This document shows positions 25,546 to 37,530 of a stretch of 64,000 bases of DNA, piece after piece. The DNA is taken from positions 390,514-454,513 of the forward strand of contig JAYKAV010002950.1 in NCBI GenBank assembly GCA_035582835.1, written 5' to 3'. Below the pieces are notes generated by a model. That model ran no database searches, was not told the DNA's origin, and was given only the letters and a program-made list of their open reading frames with translations. The stretch is from Phoebastria nigripes. Its lineage: Eukaryota > Chordata > Aves > Procellariiformes > Diomedeidae. Position 1 is the stretch's first letter. Every line of letters starts with the position of its first letter. The position numbers and the translations under genes were made by a program.

Positions 25546-27662
25546 AATGCTTATTGCAACAACCGAAACAGAAAGGCCTTGTGCCATCAGAGCCTGTGAT
25601 ACCCACTGCTGCTGTAGGCAAAGCACACTCTCAGGCTGGAGATAATGGTACCCAGCAACCCTCCCCTCAGCCTTTACCGTGGCCCAAACTTTTATCCTCT
25701 TTAGTCCAGTTTACCACAGAGACTAGATGCTCTTTTTCCCCATCTCAGTTCCCGGTGAGACAGTGGTACTCAGCCCTCCCCAGGGTCCCACCACAGCTCC
25801 CACCAAATACTTGCACTTCTCCAAAATGTTGTTTTTGTAAGGACACAGGCTGAGAGCAGAGGAAGAACAAGGCTGATATCCCACAAAACAGAGTCTGGAT
25901 GGAGATCTAGGGTTTTTGCCTGTGGGTGGAGAGGTTGCCTTGTTTTTTTCCTTCCCTGGTGGAGGCTGAGCTGCCTCATTCTCTGATGTATGGTGGCTTT
26001 AGCCCCGAGCAGCAGTAAGGTTTGTAAAGGACTGAATCTTGTACGTCAAGTATTCCTACTGATGTTGTCAGGCATAAGTTAAGCAGAACAGTGTTTGGCC
26101 ATGGATTCACAGATGATGTTTTCCTTTTGAAAGGAAAAGTAATGCGAAATTGAAGAATTCTATCTTTTGAATACATCTAATAGAATATAAAAATGCTTGA
26201 TCAAAATTTGTTGAGGTGCCAAGGGGGACTAGAATATATTTCCTGAATATAGATTACAAAGTGTTCCAGGTTTCCTTTTGATTAATTGCTTTCTTTTCTT
26301 GATGTTTTTAGGAGTTTTACTTCCATTGTGGAATTATCTTATAAACTGTCTTTCTTCACTAAAAACCTAAAGGTTAACTATTATAAATGCAATGTGAACT
26401 CCATTGTATTCATCCATTGTTTACAGTTTTTGCAAAATAGTATAAAGACTTTATACATAAAGACAAATCTTTAGAACTGCTTCAGGCTCCAAATTAAAAA
26501 TTATTCCCGTTTGTGTTGATTACCAAGGGACATTTGGAGAATCCCCAGTGATCACAAGACATTTCCATATAGCCTGTCACGTTAAGGTGAAAAATTCGCA
26601 AGGACAGTCTCACCATCTGTCATCAGCTCGCTTCGGTGACACAGAGGACTGCTCTGAAATGGCCAATAGGCCTCATGCATAACAAAACCCTTGCACTTTT
26701 GCATTGTTTATATTTTGACCTGGGCAGATAATCCTTCAGAAAGGGGGGCTGTGTTTTGCTACTTCTTTTTTTTCTTACATGGTGACCATTTCAATGCTGT
26801 CTTTTAAAGAGAAATCATCCATCCATCTAGAAAATAAATGTAAAGAACTGTCTCTGTGTTACTATTCTGCCTAAACAACTACATTGCAGACTGAAGGCAT
26901 TTTATTAACNGCACTGTGTTTTATGAAAGCTAGTGAAAACCTGCTTTTCTAAACTAAGGGGCTTTTTGTGAGTGACATAGTTGCTTCATTTAAACTGTAA
27001 ATCTAGGTGGTTGTGAATGCTTAATACACTGCCAAGGTTTGTTGCTAACAGTCTTTCATTAAATGGATAATTTAAAAGCAGACAGCAATCTAGAAAATAA
27101 AAAAATAGCACCTTTCTGCAGCTTGACAAAACCATGTTAGCCTGTTTGTATAGTCACTCGTATAACAAGGACCATTTCTCATAGCAGAAGTCAAAGATAA
27201 ACTGTTCTTACCATGATGTCAAGCACCACTCAAGACTTGCAAATACAGTTTTCTCGTACAATAGGTTCCTCTCCAGCCTATCAGGTTTGTAGCTGACACA
27301 CGTACAGCANTGGTTAAAGGAATTAAGAAAAAAAGTTGGAAAAATAAACTCCTGGGAAATGTTTCTATCCTGTTAGTTATCTACCTCAGTGACTGGAAAA
27401 TAAAAGACTAATAGAACATTCATCCCAGAGCTCTGTCTGCCTGAAAGTCCAACAACTAACAAAATTGTCAGAAACAGCCAGTGTTAGAAACAAGTGAAAG
27501 GATGAAGGGAAGAATGAATGAATATATGACGGGGACATCCCTTCTGTCAGTATAACAGGATCCTGACAGAATCCTCTAGGTTTTATTTCATCTTCAACAC
27601 ATACATACAATATTCACATGTATAGGAGCAAGCCTTTATTCAAGGCACAGGCAAGCCTTCAA

Positions 27663-27674
27663 ACAATGCATTGT
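27663..27674. promoter_or_regulatory. Perfect palindrome of two SOX-like half-sites
   Basis: ACAATGCATTGT is a perfect 12-base palindrome made of ACAAT facing ATTGT, each a SOX-type core, followed by a further ATTGT (27677-27681). SOX proteins can bind paired inverted sites, although spacing here is tighter than the usual 3-5 bases. Short palindromes also arise by chance. Confidence 0.2.
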
Positions 27675-29565
27675 ACATTGTACATATCTAGATGTATTCC
27701 TCTTATAATTGGGGAACATTTGTTATTTTTCAGTCCACGCTTATATTTTAGTAATAAACCAGACCTTTTAATTACAAATGAAGTCAACTCTTTCCTCTGC
27801 AAAGACAGGCTCTATTGATGCTAAAGGGAATTACACTAAATTCTGAAGGATAAATAAATCCCTTGAGGTCCACTCCTTCTCTCCCACCTGCATCATGCAC
27901 GATATATCAGGAATATGGAATCACTTAAGCATGGGAGGGATTCCTCCTAGCGCCCCTCCTTGTTCTGTATTCCACTGAGCATGGCTGCCCATAAACAAAC
28001 AGCCATTTATTGTTCTATTACTGCTTCATGTTCAGAAGGGATTACCTTTTAATCAAATTTCCATACAGAAGATAGGATCTGTACCATGAGCAAGACAGAG
28101 TGAGTACAAAACCCTGGTGATCTGTTAATCCCTGAGTTCCTGCTTTCTACTGAGCTGAGGTCCTAGAAACAGAGAAAAAAATTCTTCTGATATAGATTCC
28201 CTCCTCTCTAAGACAAGATTAGAAATTGTTGGGGTGTGCAAAAACCAAACCCCCAGAAAGCCAGGTTTTGAGAGAGAATTTCCATGGAGCTTGCAGCTGT
28301 GTAGAGATGCCTAGGGTGACACTACGGATGCTGAAAGCTCTCCCTGGGTTCCCCTTGCAGCATGGAATTAACACTTCCGTTTGTTGAAGATATAATCATG
28401 TTTTTTATATATATATTTGACTCTTCAAAACAGCATGCCATGCACAAGAGAACAAATAAAAGAAGTTGTGCGCTTCCAAATGAAATTTCATCTCAACAAC
28501 TTTGCTGTGTCGTAGATGACCCCTTTCAAGTACAGATGTGCCTCATGCCTCTGGCTTGGAAGTTCCCAGACATCTTTTCCTGCATAATATTCATCATGCA
28601 CAAGTCACCTTTACACATTTTTGAACTATAAATACAGCTTCGTATATTCCAGCCAAGTCAAAGCTAAATGCTTCAAGGTCCTTGGATACTACAGCTTTCT
28701 GGTAAATATTTGGGGGCAGTTCCAGATGATAAACCTAACAAGCAAAGGATTCTACTTCTCAGTGCATTTCTGTGAAAAGAAATAACAGAAGGAATTCAGG
28801 AGTCTCTGGGTTTTAGATATATAATATACATGTTACTAAAAGCAGCAATTTTATACCATGGCTTGGTTTCAGAATGGGAGAATTAAAAGTTCAGAGCTGT
28901 TATTTCAAATTGGATGAATCTCAGTAATAANACTGTATGGGTTATGTTCTGGGACACCTTTTCTAGAAATAAAAAAAAAATCAAAAGCTGGTCTTCCAGG
29001 TACAAATGGTTGGGTCACACTGAGACTTAAAAGCTACTAATAAATGAAAGAGGCCAAGGTCTATGTTCTGGACCTGAGAGCAAATATTACAGCACAGCTT
29101 ATATATGTATGGCTAAACTCTCCCTGCTCACAACAAGGCAGTGTCCCTGTGCTGCCTTTTGGGCAGGGTGTACCAAGCAATAGCAAACTCTCTGCAGAAA
29201 TCCCTCCTGTTCCCACAGTGAAAACCTGCTGACTTTGTCCAGCCTTTTCAGCAATCGCAGCTTCTTCCTGCAGCTCTCTCCTTGCACCTGGGGCTGGGCT
29301 CTGGCCAGGTGTGCTTTGCTCACTGAGCCTCGGCCAGGAGAGGACCCAAAAGTGTCCCCTATCCTGGCAGCTTGTCTGTTTTCACCAACAGGGACCAATT
29401 CTTTTGTCTTTGTCATTTCTTTTCTGTCAAGGATTTTCCATTGGTTTAATCTAACTTTTGTTAATAACCAGGAAGAAGTAGTTTCTTTTTTCTTGGCCGC
29501 TCTATAGCAATGCACTCATCCTACTGGACTGAGTCACTTACTGTTAACGGTCTTTTAGACGAAGC

Positions 29566-29579
29566 ATTGCTGTAGCAAC
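29566..29579. promoter_or_regulatory. RFX X-box-like inverted half-sites
   Basis: ATTGCTGTAGCAAC matches the inverted-repeat X-box pattern GTTGCYATGRCAAC at 11 of 14 positions, with both half-sites present. RFX factors bind such sites in regulatory regions, including those of ciliary genes. No gene start is visible nearby, so this is only a candidate binding site. Confidence 0.3.
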
Positions 29580-29735
29580 GGTGGTCCAAGTACACATGTA
29601 AGCAAGGCTTATGTAGTTTATAGTTACATTAATAGACCATATGTCACAGTTGGAAGAAATAAACAAGTTCTCCCAGGCACCAGCCCTTCATTTCATCCAA
29701 AATTACAACCCTGTCTTATACTGACATGCAGCTGC

Positions 29736-29820
29736 TTCTAGGCAAGATTAGGAGGTATGTTCCAGTGTTTGCTAGGCCAGGCTAGGAGGTATGTTAGCAG
29801 GCTTTGCTAGAAAATATATG
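29736..29820. repeat. Degenerate 34-bp tandem repeat (~2.4 copies)
   Basis: The block TAGGAGGTATGTT recurs at 29749-29761 and 29783-29795, each preceded by a CTAGGC-type segment (TTCTAGGCAAGAT and TGCTAGGCCAGGC). A third partial unit starts TTTGCTAG. The period is 34 bases, so this is a small minisatellite-like array. Confidence 0.75.
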
Positions 29821-31740
29821 ACACGGTAATACAGAATTCATAAAATCAGTCAGAATCCATATGTTCTGTGTAGTCAGAGTCCTAGTCTGTCAAGACAGGT
29901 ACTGCTTCCATCTCTTCTTGCATGCAAGGAAAAATTTGAAAGCATCGTCTGGTAATAGCCAGTGTTTGCCTGTAGCTGGAAGCCACCAGAGCNTCCATCC
30001 AGAAAGGAAGAGAGTCTCCAGCATTTGAGCTACAAGACAGCTGCAATGAAAGACAGGGCTTTTAACTGCTGTTTGAAGCAGTGATTAAAATGGAGGTGAA
30101 ACATTCGCATCTCTTTGCTACAACACTACCCAGTAACCTCTGTGACAAACACTGGGGCCTCCAGAGTCAGTGGGAGCAGGGTTATTTGTGATACGGGGTT
30201 TGCCAGCAGCCCACCTCAGTGACAAAAGCTCAGCAATGTTAATTCTGAGAGAAGTGCTGAGATACTGTCAAAACAAAGCTGGCAAAAACTGCTCTTACTT
30301 CTGATACTGTGCAGACCCCTTGGTCCTCTTCATAAGGACTGGTCACAGGTATGCATTGGGACCTTGACTGGTGTTCTTTCAACTGCCCTTTGAGGTGTTT
30401 GGTATTCTTGGTAAACACTGCTCTGGATAACTCACTGCAGAACATCTCATATCTCCCTTTGGACCTTTAGGGTAAAGACCCAAACATTAAAATGTTTTAG
30501 GTAACAGTGCTCCCAGTCTCCAGGGAAGAGAAGGTCAGGGACCCATTCTGTCTTCCCATCCTAATCTGGGGCACCTAGCATTCAGAAAGCAAGTATTTTA
30601 ACCTCATCTTTTAGGAAAGGGGAAAGAAAAAAATATGTGAAATCTGTGCACACATCATACAAAGTTTGATCTCCAAACAACAGAAATTTATAAAAAAATA
30701 GCAAGGCATAATTTAGTAGGTGTGTCAATGTCCTTGCAGCCTGCAGAAATCTGCTGTAACTGTTGATTTAATAATTTCTTTCTTCCAAGGGCAGCATTTG
30801 TCCCAAGAAGTTTTTCCTTTACATTTTGTTAATGATTATTAATAAGCATTTTCTGAAAGCACAGCTAGTATCTGGCAAGCACCCATTAAGCCCAAAGTAG
30901 AGAGTGCACTTCAAAAAGTAAACTTTTATTTGGGGTTGGAGGAAAAAAGAGTAACATTAAATATGTTTCCTCTTACTGTCATCTCTCTTGTTCATAGATT
31001 TGGTGTTTGTATGACCATGGCTTGNAGAAGTGTTTTTATTGATGATACCTAGGCATAACATTTAAATTCCTTCCAATTTGAACTTTTAAATGAAAATGTG
31101 AACTGCTAAAACAGTACAGAAGCTAAGAAATGCGTGTTTCCATGCTTCCTTAAAAACATGAAAATGCCAGATTTTACAAGCTAAATTTCCAATAAACGAG
31201 ATGTTAAATTTAACTTTAGTGGAGCGCTCTGATAAAAAAAATGAGGTAATGATATTCCAATATATCAAGAATCAGATTAGTAATTGTAAAAAGTATATAT
31301 TTCTGTGGCTACAAGTGCTGGAATGGCATATCATGTTAGCAGTTGTGATATCTGAAGCTGTGATTTCCATGCTTTAAAAAGAAATAACAGGATTGATTTG
31401 GGTTACTATTTTCACTTAAGTATAGGGCTCGCTTTCCCTCTGCCTCACGCATATAAACAGAAACAGTCCTATCACAAAACAATTGGCAGTTTTTATTGTC
31501 TTGTTAATATTNTATCCACATCTTTCTGCAACTTAACAGACTTCTGCAATTTGTAATCCATTATAATTTGCATTGCCAATTAAAATTTTTTCTGCTGCAT
31601 TATTTCTGTATGAAAGATATTTTTTTAAAAAGCTGTTTAGTGATTTTTTTTTTTTTAATCGACATTAGACCTCTGTCTGGTAAAGAAGAACGTACCTTTA
31701 CTTCATGGGAAAGATCTATGGAGATATTAAAGATCTAAAA
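29821..31740. other. Non-coding stretch, nothing recognised
   Basis: Mixed AT-rich sequence. A CCTCATCTTTTAGGAAAGGG block near 30602-30621 faintly recalls a MIR segment but is too short. An octamer ATTTGCAT at 31566-31573 lies in a TAAT-rich patch (31470-31620). N calls lie at 29993, 31025 and 31512. Confidence 0.6.
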
Positions 31741-31770
31741 GTTCTCTGTGGAGAAGTTCTCTGTGGAGAA
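31741..31770. repeat. Perfect 15-bp tandem duplication
   Basis: GTTCTCTGTGGAGAA is repeated exactly, head to tail (31741-31755 and 31756-31770). The following C completes a near-palindrome, GTTCTC-TGTG-GAGAAC, in the second unit. Identity of the two copies suggests a recent slip. Confidence 0.9.
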
Positions 31771-33348
31771 CTTTTTATAAAAATCATGAATAAAGGCATC
31801 TGGATAATACAATTTCAAAAAATACTACTGTTTTTAATGATCAGAAGAACAACAATAGTGGAGAGATATTTCATAAGCATAAAATAAAATCTATAACCAA
31901 TAGTACAGTTAGGAAGGCTAAGGGGAAAAGTACAGTACAAGAGAGCTTGAAGAAATATGGAAGATATTTAACAATTCAAACACATAAAGTTGGTGGAAGC
32001 TATGGTAAAGCGCTGTAAAAGGGGTTGCTTTATTTACCAGTCACTTGTCACCACTACTTCATTGCATCACAGCCTTTCACGGCAATCCTAGGAATTTTGT
32101 GGCTAAAGAGATTTGAGTGTTTATGACAACCCATTCTTTCTTAAGTACTCAGCAAGGACTAACAATTTTCTTCTGTGGTTTAAGCAAGGATAGACCTTCC
32201 ATTTAACCTTTGAATCTGGACTAAAACCCCTAGTGACATTATGCATGACTTCACGACCAGCAGTCGGAGGTGAAAATGTAGTGCTTGGCCCTGCCTCCAG
32301 CAGAAGTAAAAGGGAGCTTTGCCCTGGGAATTGGGCTGGGTTGTTACTGCCAAATCAGCATTTTGACCAGGGGCCAAATCCCACTCTTTCTGAATACACA
32401 AGGTGAACCTGAGAGGGTCACTGATAGAAGACAGACGTGCAGAGTTTGGTCCTAGCTGTGTTTGACACGTGGATGATAGCAGCTGCAGACACATAAAGAC
32501 ATGCTTGGATACATAGATGGACCTTCAAAGGTTCCATTCTGGAAAAGTATATAACCATAGAAATATTGTGTCCCCCAAAGAAGAGAACACAGTACATATA
32601 TGTAAAGTTAGCCATGTATTTAATTTTTTTTTTTTGCAGAGCAGGAATGAAAATAACAAATTCTGTAAGATTTTGGAAACCTCCTTCTATCCACCAAATG
32701 ATAAATTCCACTTATGGCACATTTGCTGAATTTATGAAAATACTTACAATCTGTTATTCACACTTTCAGTCAATTAAGCTATTTAAATGATTTGTTTTAA
32801 TTTCATTCTCAAGCCTTCCAAATCCTGTTGTCTCATGTTTGGTCCAAATAAAGACAGATACTTTATTTGTTAAATATATTTCTTGCTCTCTAAACAGGAC
32901 AAATGGTAACTTGTTCACATTTATTTGTGGCAAGAGCTGAAATGGAGAATTCTTCCAGGTAAACAGCGAATAAGAAGATTCTAATGTTTCAGTATGCCGT
33001 TAAATAACAATTATTTCATTTTCTTTCTTTCTAAAGTACTATTATTGCTAAATTAATGTTTGATACTTATTTCCACCCAAGACTATCTACTGAGCTATAA
33101 CTTCCTGAAATGCTCCATGAAATTAGCTAGTATTTCTAACTTTTATATTATACTGCATTACCAAAAGAGATGGTGATTTTTTATTATTTCTGATTGCCTT
33201 TTTAAACATTTCCTGAAATTAAGTAGCAATTTTTTTTTCCTGCACTGTCATATGGAATGGTGGGAAACCTCCTCAAAGGCATTTTAATAGATGGAAGACA
33301 TTGTCTGTATGCAACCATAATTTCAGGTACTAATGTTAGAATGAGCTT
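31771..33348. other. Non-coding stretch, nothing recognised
   Basis: AT-rich with short frames only. A T10-type run near 32627-32636 is followed by TGCAG, resembling an acceptor site, but no supported exon follows. Confidence 0.6.
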
Positions 33349-33382
33349 ATTTCTAAGCACTNAATATATATTTCTAAGCACT
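33349..33382. repeat. 13-bp direct repeat, period 21
   Basis: ATTTCTAAGCACT is present exactly at 33349-33361 and 33370-33382, separated by a short spacer that contains an ambiguous base (33362). The N beside a short tandem copy suggests either an allelic difference or an uncertain copy junction. Confidence 0.85.
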
Positions 33383-36099
33383 GTTTAAGCACAAACATTA
33401 TCTGTACTACAGAGCAACATTGCCTCATCACTCTTGTGGAGGCTCACTTGCCTGTAACCTATAGAAAGGATGAGTTGTGCTTTGAAACATTTATTCCTAA
33501 GATAGCACAATGGTGGATGTTGATATAGTGGCTTTTAAGACCTACCTGTTATGGTTCATCACATTTAAGCACTGTTTGTGCCTACACTTGCTTATGCTTA
33601 TCCAATACCACTTGAGTATTGTGGTTGGTACAATGACAATGCTACATATATCATTTAAAAAATCAGACAGCAATAAGGCTCAGGTTCATGTAAAAACAAA
33701 CTTGGTCATACCACACAGGAGTATTCTATAAATATTTATGAACAATAAAAATAGAAATGAAAATACCAAACAAAAATTGCAAGCTGTCTCCATAGGACCA
33801 TAAACACTTTGTAAACATGGATTTTCTTACAGAAGGGGAAAGGAGCAATTCCAAGGCATGGTTGAAGAAGTAGATATGTGCATCAGGAAGGACAGATGGG
33901 ACTAGATCTTGCCTCAAGGCTAAGAAAGCAGTTCAGAGAAAGGGGAGCATAAGGATGGCTCCCTAGGAGAAGATCATCACGGTACTTTGTGGGACTGACC
34001 AGATTTCTTCTCCTTCCAGAACTAACTGTTGGCAGGCACCCAAATCCTGAATAAGAGTCCTGGAAATGAAAGAAGGTGCAGAACTTTGAGAAGTTTAACA
34101 TCAGATCTGATAGAACAAGACTACTAGGGCTTTTCTTCATCACTTTAAACCTTGTAAAGTGTGTTGCAAAGGGATTTTTGGAGTTACTTCCGTTCCTCAC
34201 AAAGCTGCATCTATAGGAACCTATGTGGTTAAAATTTTCTCAATGCTTACTATTCTTAGTAAAGATCCAGCCCAAGGAGCATATCCAAGACTCTCAGGTA
34301 TGGCTACATCAGTTAACCAAGCAGGGCCTACGTGCAGGTTCAGGCACAGTCCACCTTTTTCTGCAGTGTTTGGTTGTTATTGCCAGGGACCACTGCTAGT
34401 TTGGCTGCAGCTGCCACATTTTCTGGAGTTTTGAGGGCCCGGATTCCAAAATATCCTGTGGATTCCTGTGCAGATGTCAAAAGCATCCAGTGGAAATCTC
34501 CTTTCTTGAGATATCAGATCATTGCAAAAATACTGTGAATAGTGAAGAGCAAAGCCACTCTCACTCCTTGCATCAACTAAGTCTTTTCTTGTGCATCCAA
34601 AGGAAAAACCTCACCCTACTGGTGTGCACATGCCTCAGAAAACAACAAAAAGCTCAGATTAAAATATTGTCCGGAAGTGCCGAAAAAAACGAGGAGGACA
34701 TCTGATGTAGCATCTAGTGCCTGCTTTCCAGTGAGCAAAGGAGATATTAACTGTAAGAGAAAAGGGAACCGTATTATGAAAAGCTGCAGAGTGGAGTCTG
34801 TAGCTCTTTGCCTTTACTTCCAAGATATGCCCCAGCCTGTGTCATATTTCTATCGAGGTTTTTCACACAGAAACCACATGAGGGAGGAAACGCCCTGCCA
34901 TGAAATTGTACCAACCTCTCTTCCTCCTGCACTGGACTCCTCACATCAGACACTGCAGCAGCTGCCTGTGGACAGCATTTCCCTTTCAGCAAACCCATGC
35001 CCCTCTCAGCCCTGTTCTGCCCTGTACTACCACACTCCTCCTCTGCATCCTGACTGTCACAGAAGCTTCTCCCCTAGGCTATGAGAGGGAGGGGGGCTGG
35101 CAGACACCTCCCTGCGAGATGCTCTCCAGGACCAGTGGGTTGAGAGCTCCCATGCCCTGCTCTAAAGGGAGGACGATAACCACCGGACCTTGCCCAAGAA
35201 GCCTGTGGTATTTCCCCTGCTAGGTGTTTGCCCTGCAAAAGAAAGTTTTCCCAATAAAAAGGAAGGTGAAATAGGGCATCTTTATTATTCTTTTATAAAG
35301 CTACTAAAGATTATTATCTGTTGCTCTTTCAAGATCCCAACACAATGGTACCAGGCTGCACTCTGAATTAAATAAAGCATTCACCTCTTAATCAAAACAG
35401 GAATATATGCCTTGACTTTCACTAGAAAACCTAACAATGTGAACAAAAGAACACTGAAGCAGAGTCTGAATAATTCTTCTAACAAGGCAAAATAATTGCA
35501 TCTAGTTGCATAAGAGACAATTAAATACAAGCCCTCTCATGTCAGACAGGCAAATGGCTGGTCAAAAAAGATAGCTTTAAAGGTACTACTTATTTTCAGT
35601 AACATCCCACAAATCCATGTAGCAGTATTTTATTACTTAAGTAGAGGAAAGGCTTAGGCACTATAATATAATTCTCTTGTTATTTTATTACTTTCCCATG
35701 TGAAATTGTGGGATGTAACAGGAATATGAACAATTATGTAGAGTAGAGTTATTCATCCCTACATGTTTTTCCTCCTTAAAACTGGACAAGTCCTTTCAAA
35801 AAATTGGTTCCTAAGCATAAAATGCCTTGAGCAGCTTTAATTTCAGGAAAGAGCAATAAATCATGTTAATACAAGAAGCAATATTTGATTACTCTGCATT
35901 ACCCAGTAGCCCCTTTACAATTATAATCCTTTACACTCAATGAATACATCACTCCTAACTCTAACCCCTCAATCACCCTCTCCCTCATCCATGGTCCTAC
36001 CATTTGGTAACAAACCTCCTACTATTATTTAATATTAAATTATATAGCACATATGTGATGGTGATAGCCATGTGATAAATTGCATTTATCATGCATCTT

Positions 36100-36117
36100 T
36101 TAATGCAGCTGCATTAA
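36100..36117. promoter_or_regulatory. Perfect 18-bp palindrome: E-box flanked by TAAT half-sites
   Basis: TTAATGCAGCTGCATTAA is its own reverse complement. It centres on the E-box CAGCTG and carries TTAATGCA, a homeodomain/POU-like half-site, on both sides. Nearby are GATAAATTGCATTTATC (36074-36090, a GATAAA/TTTATC hairpin) and ATGCAT. Such clustering is typical of, but not proof of, a developmental enhancer. It might also be the core of an old palindromic repeat. Confidence 0.35.
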
Positions 36118-37437
36118 TCATGCCTCTCCTTCACTCTGCCCACTAATCCATCTCTGTCCAGGACTACTCAGTCCCTTCCAAACCTTTAAGGAGATTTGAA
36201 CATGCACCGTTTAAAATGGTACCCTGTTCCAAACACAGAGTTTCATTACAGGAATCACACTGTCCCAAAGCTCAGCACAAATAACTTTAAGTCTATGAAG
36301 GGTTTAAGGGTATTATCTCATGAACCATGAGACTCCTTGAGGCTAAAAATGAGAGAATTCTTACATTTTCTGTTGTTACAAGGCACTCCATTTCTAGCCC
36401 AAGGTTATTATCCATGATCCTGGACATTAAAACTGAAATATTTGATGTTTATAAAATAGGTGTTTCTAAAGGTCTTTAAAATGTCTCAGCTGCAGTTTTT
36501 CATTCCCTCCTAGGCCTCTAAAGATGGACTTCTAATACTGAATTAAGAAATACTGACCTTACAAGCCATAGGAATGCAAAAGAAGGAACTGAAATGCATT
36601 TTAGAACTCTCCAGAACATTTTAAAATGAGATATCTATGAATTATTTGTCCCATATGTTGTCTGTATAATGGTACAGGGCAGCAGACACATTTTATTAGC
36701 ATCCACTGCAGATAAGCTGCCACATCCCTGTTGATCTGCCCTTGTTGCCTTTATTCCACACCATTAAATGCTCTCTTTTGCCTTAAATCCAATTCTTAAA
36801 CATTTATTCAGAACTTAAACCCATTTTTAAAAAAAATGTTAAAGTCTTTTCAGGAAAAGTTACTGAAGTTGAAAGTGTTTTATGAATCTATACCAGCATC
36901 ACCAAACTGCTGTGGAATAAATTGGGTGGGAAAGCAAGGAGAAAGAACTGGGAAAGGACCAGAAAAAATACTGAACACTTTGTTCCAAAATAAAAAGAAA
37001 TATTTTAGTTTACCCAATTAAAAAAATTTGTATTAGGGAAGTCCTTTAAAGTATATTTTTAAATCACAAATATGTTTAACACAAAAAATGATGCATTTAT
37101 GACGCAAATATTATTGATGAACCCCAAACCATTTTCCACATTTTTGGAATAACTCAGACATGTAGAATATCATTAGTCACAGCAGCTGGGAATGCTTATG
37201 TCATTAGAACTAAACATATGGGCAAGTGTTTTGTTGGATTGGGATTTATATATTCTGTGGACCTGTATAGTTAAACTATTTTTTTTAGGCATTCATACAG
37301 CCATAGCTGAAAGGCTGTTCTTGAAATCTCATCTGCTACAGAATTGAGCCGTAACAGAATACTGTGCTCTTGTTGCAGCTGTTATTTTTGTCCCGAATCC
37401 ATCGCTGCTGGGGCAGACACCAGCATAGCCACTCTGA

Positions 37438-37530
37438 CCACTCCTCCCTTGCTATTCTCCTCCTCCTCCCTGATTTCTTTTTCTTCCTGATTTCTCTTCC
37501 TCTCCTTTTTTGCTCCTCTGGCTTTTTCCC
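37438..37530. repeat. Pyrimidine-rich tract with internal repeats
   Basis: A long, nearly pure C/T stretch contains (CTC)n and two copies of CCTGATTTCT. A second near-pure pyrimidine run follows at about 37603-37638. The long basic/charged frames seen on the opposite strand are a by-product of this composition. Confidence 0.7.

Larger units (their letters stand above)
25546..29735. other. Non-coding stretch, no gene recognised
   Basis: The part at 26480-26800 is a motif-rich, evenly mixed stretch (GTTGATTACC, TTTGCATTGTTTATATTTTG) of the kind often seen in conserved non-coding elements, but conservation cannot be read from one sequence. It also holds the ACAATGCATTGT palindrome (27663-27674), a (TA)n run near 28406-28416 and an RFX-like site (29566-29579). 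Frames of up to 138 codons at 29099-29515 (- strand) show no domains. N calls lie at 26910, 27310 and 28931. Confidence 0.6.

Noticed and set aside
35100..35190. tRNA-like A-box on the minus strand (possible SINE or tRNA relic)
   Set aside because: Only the GGTGGTTATCG-type word matches. No B-box or cloverleaf pairing could be placed.
34677..35223. Overlapping 135- and 107-codon frames in a GC-richer patch
   Set aside because: No similarity recognised, and Ser/Pro/Cys-rich translations are typical of non-coding GC-rich DNA.
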